Assembly (NCBI GenBank): GCA_033675265.1
Contig: JAUJYZ010000572.1
Coordinates: forward strand, 1 to 64,000
From: Actinostola sp. cb2023
Taxonomy: Eukaryota; Cnidaria; Anthozoa; Actiniaria; Actinostolidae
Direction of reading: 5' to 3'
DNA length: 64,000 bases
A model generated the notes under the pieces. The model worked only from the letters and a program-made list of their open reading frames with translations, was not told the DNA's origin and searched no databases. Every line of letters starts with the position of its first letter. Within the stretch, counting starts at the first letter, position 1. Of this stretch, positions 9,800 through 20,260 are shown one piece after another. Position numbers and translations under genes: made by a program.

Positions 9800-12067
9800 T
9801 AGTCCAGGCATTTTACGACAAAAAGTAGGTCAACCTATCACTAATTGCAACAGAAGGTTTTCCTTCATAATATAGTCCAGAATACCGTCTAGAACAACAT
9901 ACTAAAAGTCTACAAAATTCTATGCACGGGAACATCCTCAAAATCGACTTTATTTGAGGTCCAGTATTTCATTGACATGAAAACGAGGCTCTGAACCGGA
10001 AGTTGTTTTATTATGCCTTTGAATGGCTTGTATTTGCCTGAAATCACCTGGAAACCAGGAATTGTGATTGAGGTAGTGTAAGTAAGCTGACAGGGAAACA
10101 GGAAGGGGGTGCGGACAATAAAATAGGGGGTGGTACGTACTGGTAGTGACAATTAAGGTGCGGTACCGTATATAAGCCCACTTTAATATATACATTGTGT
10201 TAGCTATGTTTCTGATTTCAATCATTGCATCGTTTTAAAATCAAATAAAGTAAATATAAAATAGGTGATTGATATATTCATGGGACTTTCAGTATATAAT
10301 AAACGCCGTTGCTAAAGTTATCTTGCGGGAGTCGTTTATAACATGTTATAACGGAGGTTATAACAAAAACAAAACAAAAAAAAAATGTAACTCTATGCTT
10401 GTCGGCTTAACTGACGGTCTGCAATATAACGTTGGATCTATCTATTATATACGTTGGATTAATGATTGATGTCAGTCAATCAATTGTATCAACTACAGTA
10501 CGTGGAATAGTGTTTGTTTTATTAACAGTAGCCTTCGGAGTCATTACTTTTGTGGCGGTCGCTATTTTCTTTTATTTCGGGGGGTCGTTACTTTCAGGTA
10601 GGAAACATTAAATAATATTTGTATACCATGCTTTATCTCCCAAGTAAATAGCTGCATACAAAATCAGTCAACAATTGTTGTTAAACGGGATATTTTTGCA
10701 TGCAATTTAATCATTCTCTACATGCGCCAAAATCAGTATACCGTCAGTTCAGTAAAGCGCAGACCAGTGTGTCATTTTGCCGCAGGATGAAACGTAGAAA
10801 GATATTGTTTGTTTTGTTTGCGTGAAAGACTATGGTATACTTAATCAGCTCAGTACGCTGATCACCGTTTCTTCACTAAATTAAACACTTGGCAAGAAAT
10901 ACTATTTCTAGGTGATATTAATAGTCTGTCACGACGATCAGTGATTTTTTTTTTAACAAAGCAAAATTTTGCGTGTCACTGTACTTCGGGCTTCGGGGGG
11001 CTGTTATTATATTTATTACCAGCCATGAATTTTGGACGTTACTTTCGGGGGGTTATTATATACTTTCTGAACTTTACGCCGGTATTATCACTTGCTCAGA
11101 TAATGGACGATTAGTTTAAAAGTTCAGTGGCTATAGCTGCCATCAACTTGGATATTACTGTGATTTGTACAATCCGTCATTAAACGGGGGATTACCAGAG
11201 CAAATCATCAGTGATTACCCTTCACACCTGCCTTCAGTGAAATAATCTCCTTTCCAACTATTTTGCTTCATTAATGGTATTTACGTCAACCCTATTTTCG
11301 GGTTTCCACCCGTATACTTTTGTAAACGTTTTAAGGTCGCCATGCACGAGAGAACATGTGGTAGGGATATGTCCCAGGGACATACAGCAGCAACAAAATC
11401 ACGTTCTGTATACACAAGGGGACGTGTAGCGGGAATATGAAGCAGGGACAACATTTCAACAGACACACATTCAGGAAAATGTAGCAGGAACGTGTCGCAG
11501 GGACGTGTAGTAGGAACATGTCCCTCCGTTTGAACTCCCAGGTCTGGACTATTTTGTTCAAAGCTGTGAAGCACGATTTTTCCAGAAATTTTGTCCCCGC
11601 AACATTTTCCATGAAGTTCAACAGGTCCCTGCGACACGTTCCTGCTACATTTTCCTGTGTGTGTAATTTTGTCGCTGCTATTGTTTCCATTTGCTGAGCT
11701 GGAACTGCAATTTTTTTAGACTATGATTATTTGCTTCTTCATGCGAAAATTGACCAGCTTGCAAAAAAGCTGATTTAGTTTCCCTGTCAGCTTACTTACA
11801 CTACCTCAATCACAATTCCTGGTTTCCAGGTGATTTCAGGCAAATACAAGCCATTCAAAGGCATAATAAAACAACTTCCGGTTCAGAGCCTCGTTTTCAT
11901 GTCAATGAAATACTGGACCTCAAATAAAGTCGATTTTGAGGATGTTCCCGTGCATAGAATTTTGTAGACTTTTAGTATGTTGTTCTAAACGGTATTCTGG
12001 ACTATATTATGCAGAAAAACCTTCTGTTGCAATTAGTGATAGATCTATCAGTAAAATGCCTGGACTA
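9800..12067. mobile_element. 2.27 kb element with about 290 bp TIRs
   Basis: The ends are TAGTCCAGGCATTTTAC and GTAAAATGCCTGGACTA. TIR 9800-10097 mirrors 11783-12067, with a shared inner landmark AGGCAAATACAAGCCATTC. It is flanked by TAT (9797-9799 and 12068-12070; a TA reading is also possible). The uninterrupted site CAATATACACAT is present twice: in the other arm of the host foldback near 8123-8135 and in the dispersed relative near 59857-59868. The interior (10098-11782) has no recognisable transposase. Confidence 0.88.
11330..11690. repeat. degenerate GTCCCTGCGACA-type repeat cluster
   Basis: Words such as GTAGCAGGAACGTGTCGCAG, TGTAGTAGGAACATGTCCC and the reverse form GTCCCTGCGACACGTTCC recur in both orientations inside the 2.27 kb element. 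The two overlapping minus-strand open frames here (Cys/His-rich) are readings of this repeat, not genes. Confidence 0.6.
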
Positions 12068-12375
12068 TATACACATTTGCTGCGGGACGCGCGGGATGCA
12101 CACAGGAAGCCCAACATAGGACATTACTCAACACAGGGAACCCAACATATGTATTGCGCGCGCGCGCTTTACCACAGGGAACCCATCAAAAAAAGACGCA
12201 AATATCATTTTTTGAATTATTTAGTAGCCTCAAAAGCAATGGTTGGGCTGCCTGTGCTATATGTAGGCAAATTAGTACTAGTACAATGATTTTTGTCAGT
12301 GGGAAATTTGATACCATACTCTTCGGTAAGAAGTCTTTTTTGTGAACTCATCCTGTGATCAGTCAGCGTAGTAGG

Positions 12376-13316
12376 TTAAGAACTAGCATACGTACATGTA
12401 GAATTTGTAGCTTCACTCTCTTTACCCTTTATGCTAGTAATACCATGAACTTCATGAAGAAGTTGAATCACATTTTCTCTGGAGGGAAATTTTCCTTGTA
12501 GATGTATTTGTACCATAGCTACATCTTTGTTTAAGAGTACCCAATTCCTACGACCAAACGAGATATATCTATCCGGTAGTTCCTTTATCATTACATCCTC
12601 AATTCGTTTTAGAAGTCATCACTTTGTTTGCTGCACGCTCAGAATTTTCAACTTCGTTTTGAGCAGTGGCCAATTTTCTTTCAAGACGTGCAACATCCTT
12701 CTCTAAGGTGCTACACGTTATCTTTTCACTGCCATGCTTAGAGAGGAATCCACACGAGTATGCAGTTTTGCAGGGACTGAAATTACAGCTTTTCTTTGTA
12801 TGTCCGAGCTTCAGGTGACATCTTCCGCATGCAGAAAGTTTCCCCGTGTTTTGTGTAGATGCCTTACTGAGTTTTTCAATATTTTTAGCAACTTGTTGCC
12901 GTTTGACTTGTAACTCAGACTCAATATCCTTCAAGGCTTCTTTTTGTTTCTTAGCATACCTTTCCAAAGGAAGTAACACGCGGGATTCTTGCTGAGTAGT
13001 TTTACTATCTGCGCAACTTGAACTAAAAGGAGTTTCATTTCTGGGTAAAGTGAGTGATGTCCTTGCTCGAGGTATTGCTGGTTCGTCGGCGGTAGTGGCT
13101 GTGTGAGTTGCAGGAAACATTGCACGTGGTTCGATGCGAACTGAAGAAGGGCCCGACGATTGCATAGCTGGTGAATTGAACACAAAAGCTTTTACTGTTA
13201 TTGTCTTTTTCTAACAGTCCTTTCATTTGAAAACTGAAATAACTGGAAGACAAGTCCACTTCTAGGTCGTCTTCACGGTACAGTTTATCGCAAGGAATAT
13301 GCCGCCATCTTGCCAA
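12376..13316 (-). pseudogene. unrecognised zinc-knuckle/coiled-coil protein gene, two frame breaks
   Basis: Three minus-strand frames join into one protein-like reading. An N-terminal part from ATG 13316 (MARWRHIPCDKLYREDDLEV) is open to about 13195. After a one-base shift a 194-codon frame (12599-13183) follows. A second shift at about 12605 leads into 12376-12600 (DRYISFGRRNWVLLNKDVA). The middle part has a Ser/Thr/Pro-rich leader, a Lys/Glu-rich helix (about residues 74-108 of that frame), then C119-x2-C122-x5-H128-x4-C133 with more Cys/His (C138, C144, H150, C157), then a second heptad-like helix (158-190). This suggests one or two zinc knuckles between coiled coils. I do not recognise the family. 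The breaks suggest a decayed copy; sequencing errors or very short introns are alternatives. Confidence 0.5.
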
Positions 13317-14223
13317 GATGCGGGACTTCGTTCAATAACCGTTTCTTGAATTCGTCAAAACTTTCGCTTAGCATAGTTCTTCCTCTGTAACGAAAACTAC
13401 GGTGACTATTTTCGTTGCATAGTAATCGTAAAGTACATTAATTTGTACTAAAGACATTTTAGTGAACTTCCTTTCAGATTTTTCACACGAGAACGTAATC
13501 CCGCCCCCTAGAAACAACTGACATCCAGCCATGACAACGTTTCAAATTAACGGTCGAAACATACGTTACGAACGACTCCTGATTTACAGTCAAACGGAAT
13601 CGGCTGTATGACTGAAGTATCAGAAAACGAACGAGCGAGTCCTATATTTAAGACTTATTGACTAGGACCTCTGGAAAGCAGTATGTTTTGTGGTCCCGAG
13701 ACCGCGAATGTTTCCCGAGGCATAAGTGTTTTGTTATATACTAACTGTCAAAGAACAACAAAAAGATGGGTTTCCCGCTTTTCAAGCGCGTTTACCAACG
13801 CCAATCAAGGTTACAAATCTCAATCAACTTCCGGTTTTGTTATTGCCGGTCCACAACATATTGTTGCCCGCTGAGAGCTGTTGCCGGGGAAACATGAAAA
13901 CTTGTTCACGTTCACGTGATACCCGCTCGCCCAATCAGAGCACGAGAAAAATGAACTTTGACAGTTGGTATATAACAAAATACTTTGTCGACTGATGAGC
14001 AAAATATTTGTGAATCTTTAGTTTAGAAGAGAAAAACATGACCTGCGAAGTAAAAATTGATCAAAAATTGATAATAGACAACAACATTCAAATAAAACGG
14101 AACTCATAGTGCCAGGATCTGCTTTTATTCATAGCTGTTTGCCGGCTTTACAGGAATAAATAAATATGATTTATTTCAATATATGGAGACAAAACTTTCT
14201 CTCAATTGTATTTTTAGCGAGGT
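13317..14223. other. non-coding, with foldback repeat 13727-13987
   Basis: No gene seen. GTTTTGTTATATACTAACTG at 13729 is mirrored by TTGACAGTTGGTATATAACA near 13960, giving a decayed inverted-repeat element. The interval upstream of 13316 would be the promoter side of the zinc-knuckle frame but shows no clear box. Confidence 0.45.
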
Positions 14224-14645
14224 ACCGTAAATGCTCGATTTAGAGCTCCGGGCGCTTATATATTTTTTTAGACCTTTAGAGGGGGGCACTTATTCGAGGG
14301 GGGCGCTTATTGGAAGCAGGGCGCTTATTTCTTTTCTCAGATGTTGAACTCAATGTTTCCTTTATTGCCGGTATACGGTACTGTAACATACATATACAGT
14401 GAATAAAAATAGTAAACATGTACCGTGCGGTACTTGGCAAACGCAAGTTTTATTTTATTAAATAATACAACTGAGAGAGTTGTTTCTGCATTTCTTTTAG
14501 GAGGAGGGGGGCGCTTGTTGGAAGGAGGGGGGCGCTTATTGGAAGGGGGCGTTTATAAAATATTTAGACCTCTAGGGGGAGGCGCTTATTCAAGGGGGGC
14601 GCTTATTGGAAGAAGGGCGCTTAATCGAGTATTTACGGTACTTGC
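14224..14645. repeat. GGGGGGCGCTTATT dispersed repeat, copy 1
   Basis: Starts TACCGTAAATGCTCGATTTA and ends GAGTATTTACGGTA, so the outer ends are inverted. Inside are four or more GGGGGGCGCTTATTGGAAG words. A clearly homologous copy with the same order lies at 51010-51428. Shorter reverse-orientation relatives (TTATAAGCCCCCC words) lie at 36350-36478 and 60555-60662. Confidence 0.8.
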
Positions 14646-14736
14646 CGTGTAGTTTAGACACAAATGTTTGTCTATGCTTGCAATTAAACTTCGGAAACTC
14701 AGTACTGGTTCGTATTCTTGTCCACGTTTTCTTCTT

Positions 14737-14904
14737 TTAGATTAAACTTGTCAAGCTCTTCTCGAAGTCTTCATTCTTCGCTCGACCTCCTTGAATGAGG
14801 TTTTTCTCTAGTCTTTTCGCTATTTCCTTCGTGTTTCGGTTTTCAAGGCCATCAACGTAATCTTCCACTGAAATATCGAAATTTGCGAATCGATTGTCCT
14901 CCAT
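14737..14904 (-). CDS. candidate exon, acidic N-terminal-like frame
   Basis: From ATG 14904 the frame reads MEDNRFANFDISVEDYVDGL and continues Asn/Lys/Glu-rich to a stop at 14737. Near the end a neighbouring frame stays protein-like (EELDKFNLKEENVDKNTN), which suggests a late frame shift. The composition resembles N-terminal first exons of the DUF3504-type genes common in invertebrates, but the resemblance is only general. No following exon is seen. Confidence 0.3.
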   Translation of the reverse strand: MEDNRFANFDISVEDYVDGLENRNTKEIAKRLEKNLIQGGRAKNEDFEKSLTSLI

Positions 14905-15239
14905 TTTTCCAAATTTAAGATCACATTTGCAGAAAATAACTAATAAAAACAACTAGCTACTCCAACAAATCTTGTTGAATGAAGCAAGCAGCCGTCACTG
15001 AGACACGCGCGACACAGACGGCGGGAAACCCATCAACAGTGAAGAAACGTCGTTTGCGGCCTCTCGGATTGGACGAACGATATTTCTCACACGTGAAAAA
15101 CTTCGTTCGCGGCCTCTGATTGGCTAGGCAACAGTGAACGAACGAAAATTTACTACATGGATTTATAGTGAGTAAATCTCAGTATGTATATAATAAATGA
15201 TGAATGATGTTCTTGTTTGCTCTGATTTTTTTTTTAAAG

Positions 15240-15297
15240 AACGGACAGTTCAAGCGACTTCTCATTGGAAACTACATCAACCTGATCCGAAAATAAA
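15240..15297 (+). CDS. LamG/C-type-lectin-like gene, exon A (5' extent unknown)
   Basis: A 58-nt exon between a T-rich tract ending AAAG (15236-15239) and donor GTAAGT at 15298. Its frame gives RTVQATSHWKLHQPDPKIK and runs on without a break into the next exon (phase 2). The frame was chosen because only this one agrees with the LamG reading downstream. Earlier exons, including the start codon and signal peptide, were not found upstream, so the gene's true 5' end is unknown. Confidence 0.55.
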
Positions 15298-15375
15298 GTA
15301 AGTTGCGCAACATTAATTAGGGTAAACTGAACCGTTCACCGTTCACTGATCACAACTCTTTCTTGTTCTAATCAG

Positions 15376-15675
15376 ACTCACTGTTGAATCTGACACAATC
15401 AAGTATGACATCATTGATGGACGCCGTGGTCTGTACTTCAGTGGTGGTCGTGCATATGCCAATGTGCCTGCTGTACCCCTAACCTCCAACGGATTCACAA
15501 TGGCACTATGGATCCGCGTTGATGAACAACAATTGGCTACATACCCTGCAATCTTCAGTGACTTAAATCCTCTCCCTTCATTTCAGTTATGGTTTAATAA
15601 CATTACTGAGAGCCTCAAATTTACCTTGCACGCAAAAGCTGGTGAACGAATGATTAAAACCATATACACAATTAG
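15376..15675 (+). CDS. LamG/C-type-lectin-like gene, exon B: first half of LamG jelly roll
   Basis: A 300-nt exon with acceptor AATCAG (ending 15375) and donor GTAGGT at 15676. The translation includes GRRGLYFSGGRAYANVP, GFTMALWIRVDEQ and YPAIFSD. This is the usual opening of a LamG/pentraxin-type concanavalin-like fold: a strand with GG.A.V, then the W(I/V)R.D strand, then the IFSD strand. Such domains bind glycans or proteins outside the cell. The phase is 2 in and 2 out, and the next exon (27558) fits exactly. The second intron would be 11.9 kb and consists almost entirely of repeats. Confidence 0.75.
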
Positions 15676-16120
15676 GTAGGTTTATATAAACAATTACAAT
15701 ATAGCTTAGTACATAGTATATGCGCGCTCTGATTGGCTGATTCCCTGTCAAAATATATTTAACAATTATTCCACGAAATCGAGTGGTACATGAGCTGATC
15801 GCCAACGAGGATCCTATTATTTTATTATGAGACTACTGGATTGTGAGAAATATAACATTTGCTTTTATTTTTAGTTCGGTAAAACCGGTCTGCCATTCAA
15901 ATCTTCAACTCTCTCTACTCGTGGTATATTTAACAATTATTCCACGAAATCGAGGCGTACATGAGCTGATAGCCAACGATGCGCTGATATGCTCTTTCTT
16001 GTGACGGGGTTCATTTTTTAACTAGACGCTCTACTAGCGTGAACTCGGGCTTCTTAATAAAGCTGTTTTGATAGATTTTAAATGTGAAACCTAATAGCTT
16101 ATTTGTATCATCATACAGAA
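15676..16120. repeat. intron start with a 54-bp direct repeat
   Basis: ATATTTAACAATTATTCCAC to GCCAACGA occurs at 15754-15808 and again at 15926-15979, in the same orientation with few changes. It includes ATCGAG(T/G)(G/C)GTACATGAGC and is probably the remnant of an interspersed element carrying the GCGCTCTGATTGGCTGA word at 15725. No coding sequence seen. Confidence 0.65.
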
Positions 16121-17585
16121 GTAGTTTTAGCCAGGAGCCCATTACTAGGAGCCTTCCTCTCCTATAATAGGTTTGTACGACATCGTATGCACAAATTGAG
16201 CTAAAAATAGAACACTCATTATAAATTCCGCGCGATTAACCAATCATGTCGCGTCTTACACAATAGGAATATTTGACGTCAGATTCAACACTGTTTTGCT
16301 TTCAATGTCGGCCGAAAGCGTACCGTGTAGTTCCAGTGATTCTAGTGAAGAATCAGAATCTAGTGAAATTTCAGATCAGTTTCGTCGTCTGACTTCAGTA
16401 CTTCATCAAGCGAGGAAGAACAATGATTGAAAACATTAAAAAAAAAAAAAAAAAAAGCAACTCCAGGTATTATTATTTATACCAAAACTTCAAGTGCGAG
16501 AACTTCTAAAAACAAAGCTAGTTCAAAGGCCAGTTCAAAACCCGGCCAAAAAACGAACATATTCTGCTCTTTCTGAGAAGGAATTCAACGATCTGGAATT
16601 ATGGATAATCTCTTACGAAGAACCTAATTAAACTTGTGCACGACTAGCAGTGAGAACCAAGCTAATGAATATTCCAAACCACCGGTGTGTTTTGCAGTAA
16701 TTAGCATTTGTTGTCTGAAACGCAGCAAAATGAATCACGAACTTTGAAGTAGGATTTTGTCGAAAATTCTCGACATTGACACAAAGTTCCTTCTATAGCT
16801 AAAACAGCGAAGTGAGGTACAGGGGAGCTTCTTTTTCTGTGGCCTGGATGAAGATTTTATCGCATTTTTATTAAGCGGCTGGTCTTGGAATTCCGGCTTT
16901 CTTGCCTTCTTTGAACTGAAGACGCCTTTGGCGAAAGAACTTCGCATACACTCAGTGATAACCCTCTTGTTTTAGTGTTCTTTGTTGCTCTTTAAGGCAC
17001 GGTTCGTCGGTTGAAAGTTTCAGTTGTTATTCGACAATCTTTCGGCGAAGAAGGTCTTTAGCAAAGTGCACATTTGTGTGGTTGGTTATGTTGGCGTCGC
17101 TATCCAAAACTATCAGTGATGATGAAGGTGATGGATCTTGCTTCATCAGAGTCCAAATCATTGTGAGAACGCTTCATTCTTACGAAGACTAAATCGTGAA
17201 TCAAAAACCAACTGAAGAAAGTTGATAAAACAAGAATAAATAGAATAAGAATAAAACAAGGGATAAAAACGTAGAAGAATTTCGCGACACTCGTGAGTCG
17301 CCAAACTATAAAAGTCGCCACTAAGCGTTCTGGCAGTATGTCAGTTTATTGATACATGTGATACATTCATTGTACACAGTTCCTCTCGTTCTTGTGCAGA
17401 GAAAAATAGACTTGGACTTCCATGGATTAAGAATATCAATATTTTGGATTAAGTCAGTCCTCGCGTCTTCCGTTTGGCCGCCATTTTATTTTTCAATTTG
17501 AAATTCTTCGGAAATTTGCATATCTAAAAATAGCACAATTTGTGCATACGATGTCGTAATGTGCTCCTGTTTTAGCCTATTACTT
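16121..17585. mobile_element. TIR element with decayed Ser-rich coding remnant
   Basis: ACGACATCGTATGCACAAAT at 16178 is mirrored by ATTTGTGCATACGATGTCGT at 17538-17557. The match extends outward through TTTTAGCC(A)GGAGC(C)CATTAC against GTAATGTGCTCCTGTTTTAG. Inside, 16305-16430 reads MSAESVPCSSSDSSEESESS and then, after a frame shift, another Ser/Glu tail. 16480-16630 reads ALSEKEFNDLELWIISYEEP. These look like pieces of an acidic N-terminus of an element-borne protein. Minus-strand frames at 16735-16947 and 17100-17321 are unrecognised. Confidence 0.55.
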
Positions 17586-18030
17586 GCACAATTTAAAGCA
17601 GAATTTCCACGCTTAGAACGGGTCAGTGAATGGCAAAAATACAATCGAAAACATCCTTAGATTTTAATAGCTAGTTTTAGGAAAACAGCGGTTTGGTCAC
17701 TCGTTGCGTGACTCAGTAGAGCATGCATACGTAATTAGCTTCAACACTGACACTGCTAGCTGACAGCCGGCGAAGCGATTACCTTGCAAGAAACGATTTC
17801 ACAAACACATCAATAAAATTACGAGTTCTTACTAAGCCACATATAAATACACTTTCAGACAGAATTTCAAGGCCAAAAAATATTCTCTAGGATATTTGCA
17901 TATTTTTAACTTGAAGCAGTATTAATGAACAACTCGACTGGCTCGAGCAAGAGAGCACGGCAGAATCCTTTTTGAATGCTGGTGATTTGATTTATCGTAC
18001 GTATGTCCGCCATCTTGAATTTCGTTGATA
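17586..18030. other. intronic, nothing recognised
   Basis: AT-rich sequence without a splice-flanked coding frame or a clear repeat. Confidence 0.35.
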
Positions 18031-18033
18031 AGC

Positions 18034-18065
18034 TGGAACGATACAGAGAAGATTAGCATGGCCCC
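18034..18065 (+). pseudogene. U6 snRNA fragment
   Basis: The 32 nt TGGAACGATACAGAGAAGAT followed by TAGCATGGCCCC match the highly conserved centre of U6 spliceosomal RNA, including the ACAGAGA box and the start of the AGC-containing region. The U6 5' stem-loop (GTGCTTGCTTCGGCAGC-like) and the 3' part are missing, so this is a truncated copy and not a functional gene. It directly precedes a repeat (18140-18205) with the GGGCTTCCTGTGGA hairpin, which could reflect a chimeric retrocopy. Confidence 0.85.
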
Positions 18066-18139
18066 GTGATTTAGTAGCGTGCCGTAAGCGGTAAACACGC
18101 ATGCGCTATGGTGACCACTTGCAGATTTGGCGTAGAAAC

Positions 18140-18205
18140 ATGACGACGAAAAAGAAGAACAGCCTGCATTTTTAGGCTCGGGTCTTCCACAGGAAGCCCG
18201 AGTAA
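18140..18205 (-). repeat. GGGCTTCCTGTGGA hairpin repeat, copy 1
   Basis: CTCGGGTCTTCCACAGGAAG followed by CCCGAG folds into a hairpin and is preceded by GCCTGCATTTTTAGG. The same block is found reversed at 44238-44290 (CTTCCTGTGGAAAAGACCAA then AAAATGCAGG) and at 63274-63330 (GGGCTTCCTGTGGAAACCCG then AAAATGCAGAG). Confidence 0.75.
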
Positions 18206-18344
18206 TTAGATTAATTCTTTAAAACTCGCTCCCAGTCCTCCACTCGTTTCTAAAGTACGTGGCTAATAAGATCTATTATCCCGGTATACCGTAAACACAC
18301 GGTTTTTGCAGGCCTGCTTTCACCGCAAGTCGTCGGTATGCTTT

Positions 18345-18890
18345 GCATGTAATGTTTCAAAGCCCGCGAGAATGAGGACTAGACGGGGTTTCCAGTCCGA
18401 GGCGAAGTAGAGGACTGGATACCCCGTCTAGTCCTCATTCTCGGCTTTGGAACGACTTCTCATACTCATTAATTATTACATGCAATGGCCTAAAGGCAAT
18501 AAATAAAGAGTTAATGTGCAAGGTTTTAGCCCGGAAAAACAAGAATTCCGGTCTTTGCATATGCTCTGCTCATGCGCAGAGTCGAGGACATCGTATCCCA
18601 CATGTGTTGGACTTTTGAGTAGTATGAAGTAGAGCCTGCTTTCAGATTGAAGCGAATTCGGACAGAGATCCCGATGATTGTTATATGAGGGATAAGAACT
18701 CATGTACAGTCATGAGAAACGATTAGTTCTAATCGTCTCTCATGATAAGTACTGGGGAGAGTAACTGGAAATGTTTCCAGTTACTCTCGCCAGTACTTTC
18801 CGGGGTATCCAGGTCCATCATGTGACCAAATTGAGGGCACCTGGTTGGCTGGATACCTCGTGAATAATTAATGAGTATGAGAAGCTTGCT
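18345..18890. mobile_element. two-hairpin element, copy A
   Basis: Hairpin 1 (18348-18465) pairs AATGAGGACTAGACGGGGTT with its complement around GTCCGAGGCGAAGTAGAGGAC. Hairpin 2 (18700-18890) pairs the AACTGGAAATGTTTCCAGTT core, then carries GGTCCATCATGTGACCAA, ACCTGGTTGGCTGG and TAATTAATGAGTATGAGAAG. The same order appears in reverse at 44775-45790, and the outer ends recur at 21596-22040 and 27395-27480. TTCTCATACTCATTAATTATT is the recurrent boundary word. Confidence 0.75.
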
Positions 18891-18894
18891 TAAA

Positions 18895-19351
18895 ATGGCT
18901 AATGATGAAGAAATGCCAAATTTGGAATTTGGAAAGATTGAAAGTGATGAGAAATACTGAATGGTGTTTGGAGTTGGAAGCGGAAACGCTGAAAAAGAAA
19001 GAAACAAGATTTGCCGACATATCGGTAAAATAGCGCTGGATGAAATTGTTGAAAGACCTTGAAAGTGCGCAAGCAAAAAAGACAAAAACTGCGACAAAGT
19101 GGGCGGTTTCTGTATTTAATGGTTAGTTTTAGCACTAATATATAATTTTTCATTCTAAGAAAAGTTATTTTTGTTGATGAAAAACAAATTTTACTAGGTA
19201 AACAAAGCCGGCTAGACTTCGTGAAATTATCGGTTACAACAAAAGTAGTGAGCTGAAAACTACAAATTCGCAATGTTTACATAATAATTAGATAAATTAT
19301 TTATCTTAGTAAGATATCAGTAGCTAAGAGTAATTATTTCTTTTTCATTAA

Positions 19352-19382
<31 letters not shown>

Positions 19383-20260
19383 CAAATTTTCTAATCTTTC
19401 AACACAGATTGGGCTTCAGTAAAAGGAATTTCGTCAGATTTTGAAATCATGACCTTCGAGGACCTTAATTGACAAAAATATTCGCTGATTCGCAACAAAA
19501 TTGGCGAAAACTACACGGAAAAGCTACTCTGCTGTTTCTATGAAATGAAATTGAAAGATATTTTTAAAACAGTCCACCTCGTAATCCAGCAGTACAGTTC
19601 AATAAAGATCCTCGTTTTATGCTATCAAATAAAATGCTGGATGCACAAATCAAGCAGCTAAAGAAAGATAGCAAGGAAAACACACGCCATAAACCACCAA
19701 CTGAGAAACAAGATATCGAGAAGCTACAAAATCATGAAGTCATCTCACTTACAAAGCCCCTTTCTCTGCTCCGGAATGTTTGGTTACATGTCTCGTTGTT
19801 CTGGTGTAGCCAGAGGAAGAGAAGGCCAGTGAAGTTTGACAAAAAAGCTGTAAAAGATGCAAAAGGCCGCCAGTTTGTCACGATGCCTGACACACGACGC
19901 GCGAGTCGTCAATCATCCTGGTGGATTATCTGACGTCCAAAGCCGGCTACGAAAAGCATGCTGGGATGTATAAAACAGAAAGTCCAACTGATGGATATAC
20001 GTCGTTGAAGAGTTACCTGTCAGAGCTCACGCGCCCTCAATGTGATGCACTATTCCAGTATCCAAAGCGAAACTGGCAGGCTGTAGACTCTAGTTACAAG
20101 CCAGGAGAAACTACTGTCCTTCAGCTCTCCAGTCAGCTACAATTCAGCTCAGGAATCCAGCCATCACTTAGCCTCACTTTCAGTTTCAGCCACTCAATGT
20201 CAAAACAAACGTTGACCAGCGTGACCCCGCGTGTTCACTGGTTACACGATGAATGACACA
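18895..20260 (+). pseudogene. decayed DUF3504 (KIAA1958-like, Crypton-related) gene
   Basis: Exon 1 starts at ATG 18895 (MANDEEMPNLEF) and ends with AKKTKTATKWAVSVFN at 19121; donor GTTAGT. Exon 2 starts at 19408 after CAACACAG and reads DWASVKGISSDFEIMTFEDL. Further on come MLDAQIKQLKKDSKENTR, SLLRNVWLHVSLFWCSQRKR and YKTESPTDGYTSLKSYLSEL, with CDALFQYPKRNW. This is the order seen in DUF3504 proteins, which descend from Crypton tyrosine recombinases. At least four breaks are visible: stops and shifts in exon 1 (about 18958-19060), TGA near 19469, and shifts near 19560 and 19900-19970. The C-terminal catalytic part is missing or unreadable. It lies on the sense strand inside the large LamG-gene intron. 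Confidence 0.7.

Larger units (their letters stand above)
7603..12263. mobile_element. foldback composite with long, interrupted inverted arms
   Basis: The left arm (about 7603-8360) is the reverse complement of the right arm (about 9715-9799 plus 12068-12263). Landmarks are ATATGCACAGGCAGCCCAAC at 7609 against GTTGGGCTGCCTGTGCTATA near 12242, the CG-rich GCGCGCGCGC run next to ACCACAGGGAACCCATC, and GGTGCACTTTTCCGTGA at 8346 against the same words reversed at 9722. The left arm is interrupted by the AT MITE 7806-8121, the right arm by the 2.27 kb element 9800-12067. A related single copy lies at 59100-60000. No transposase is recognisable in the centre. Confidence 0.8.

Noticed and set aside
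11281..11690. Two overlapping Cys/His-rich minus-strand frames as a possible metal-binding protein
   Set aside because: They translate a degenerate GTCCCTGCGACA-type repeat in two frames; no single frame is favoured.
14425..14652. Gly/Leu/Arg-rich 75-codon frame
   Set aside because: It lies wholly within the GGGGGGCGCTTATT repeat, which recurs non-coding elsewhere.
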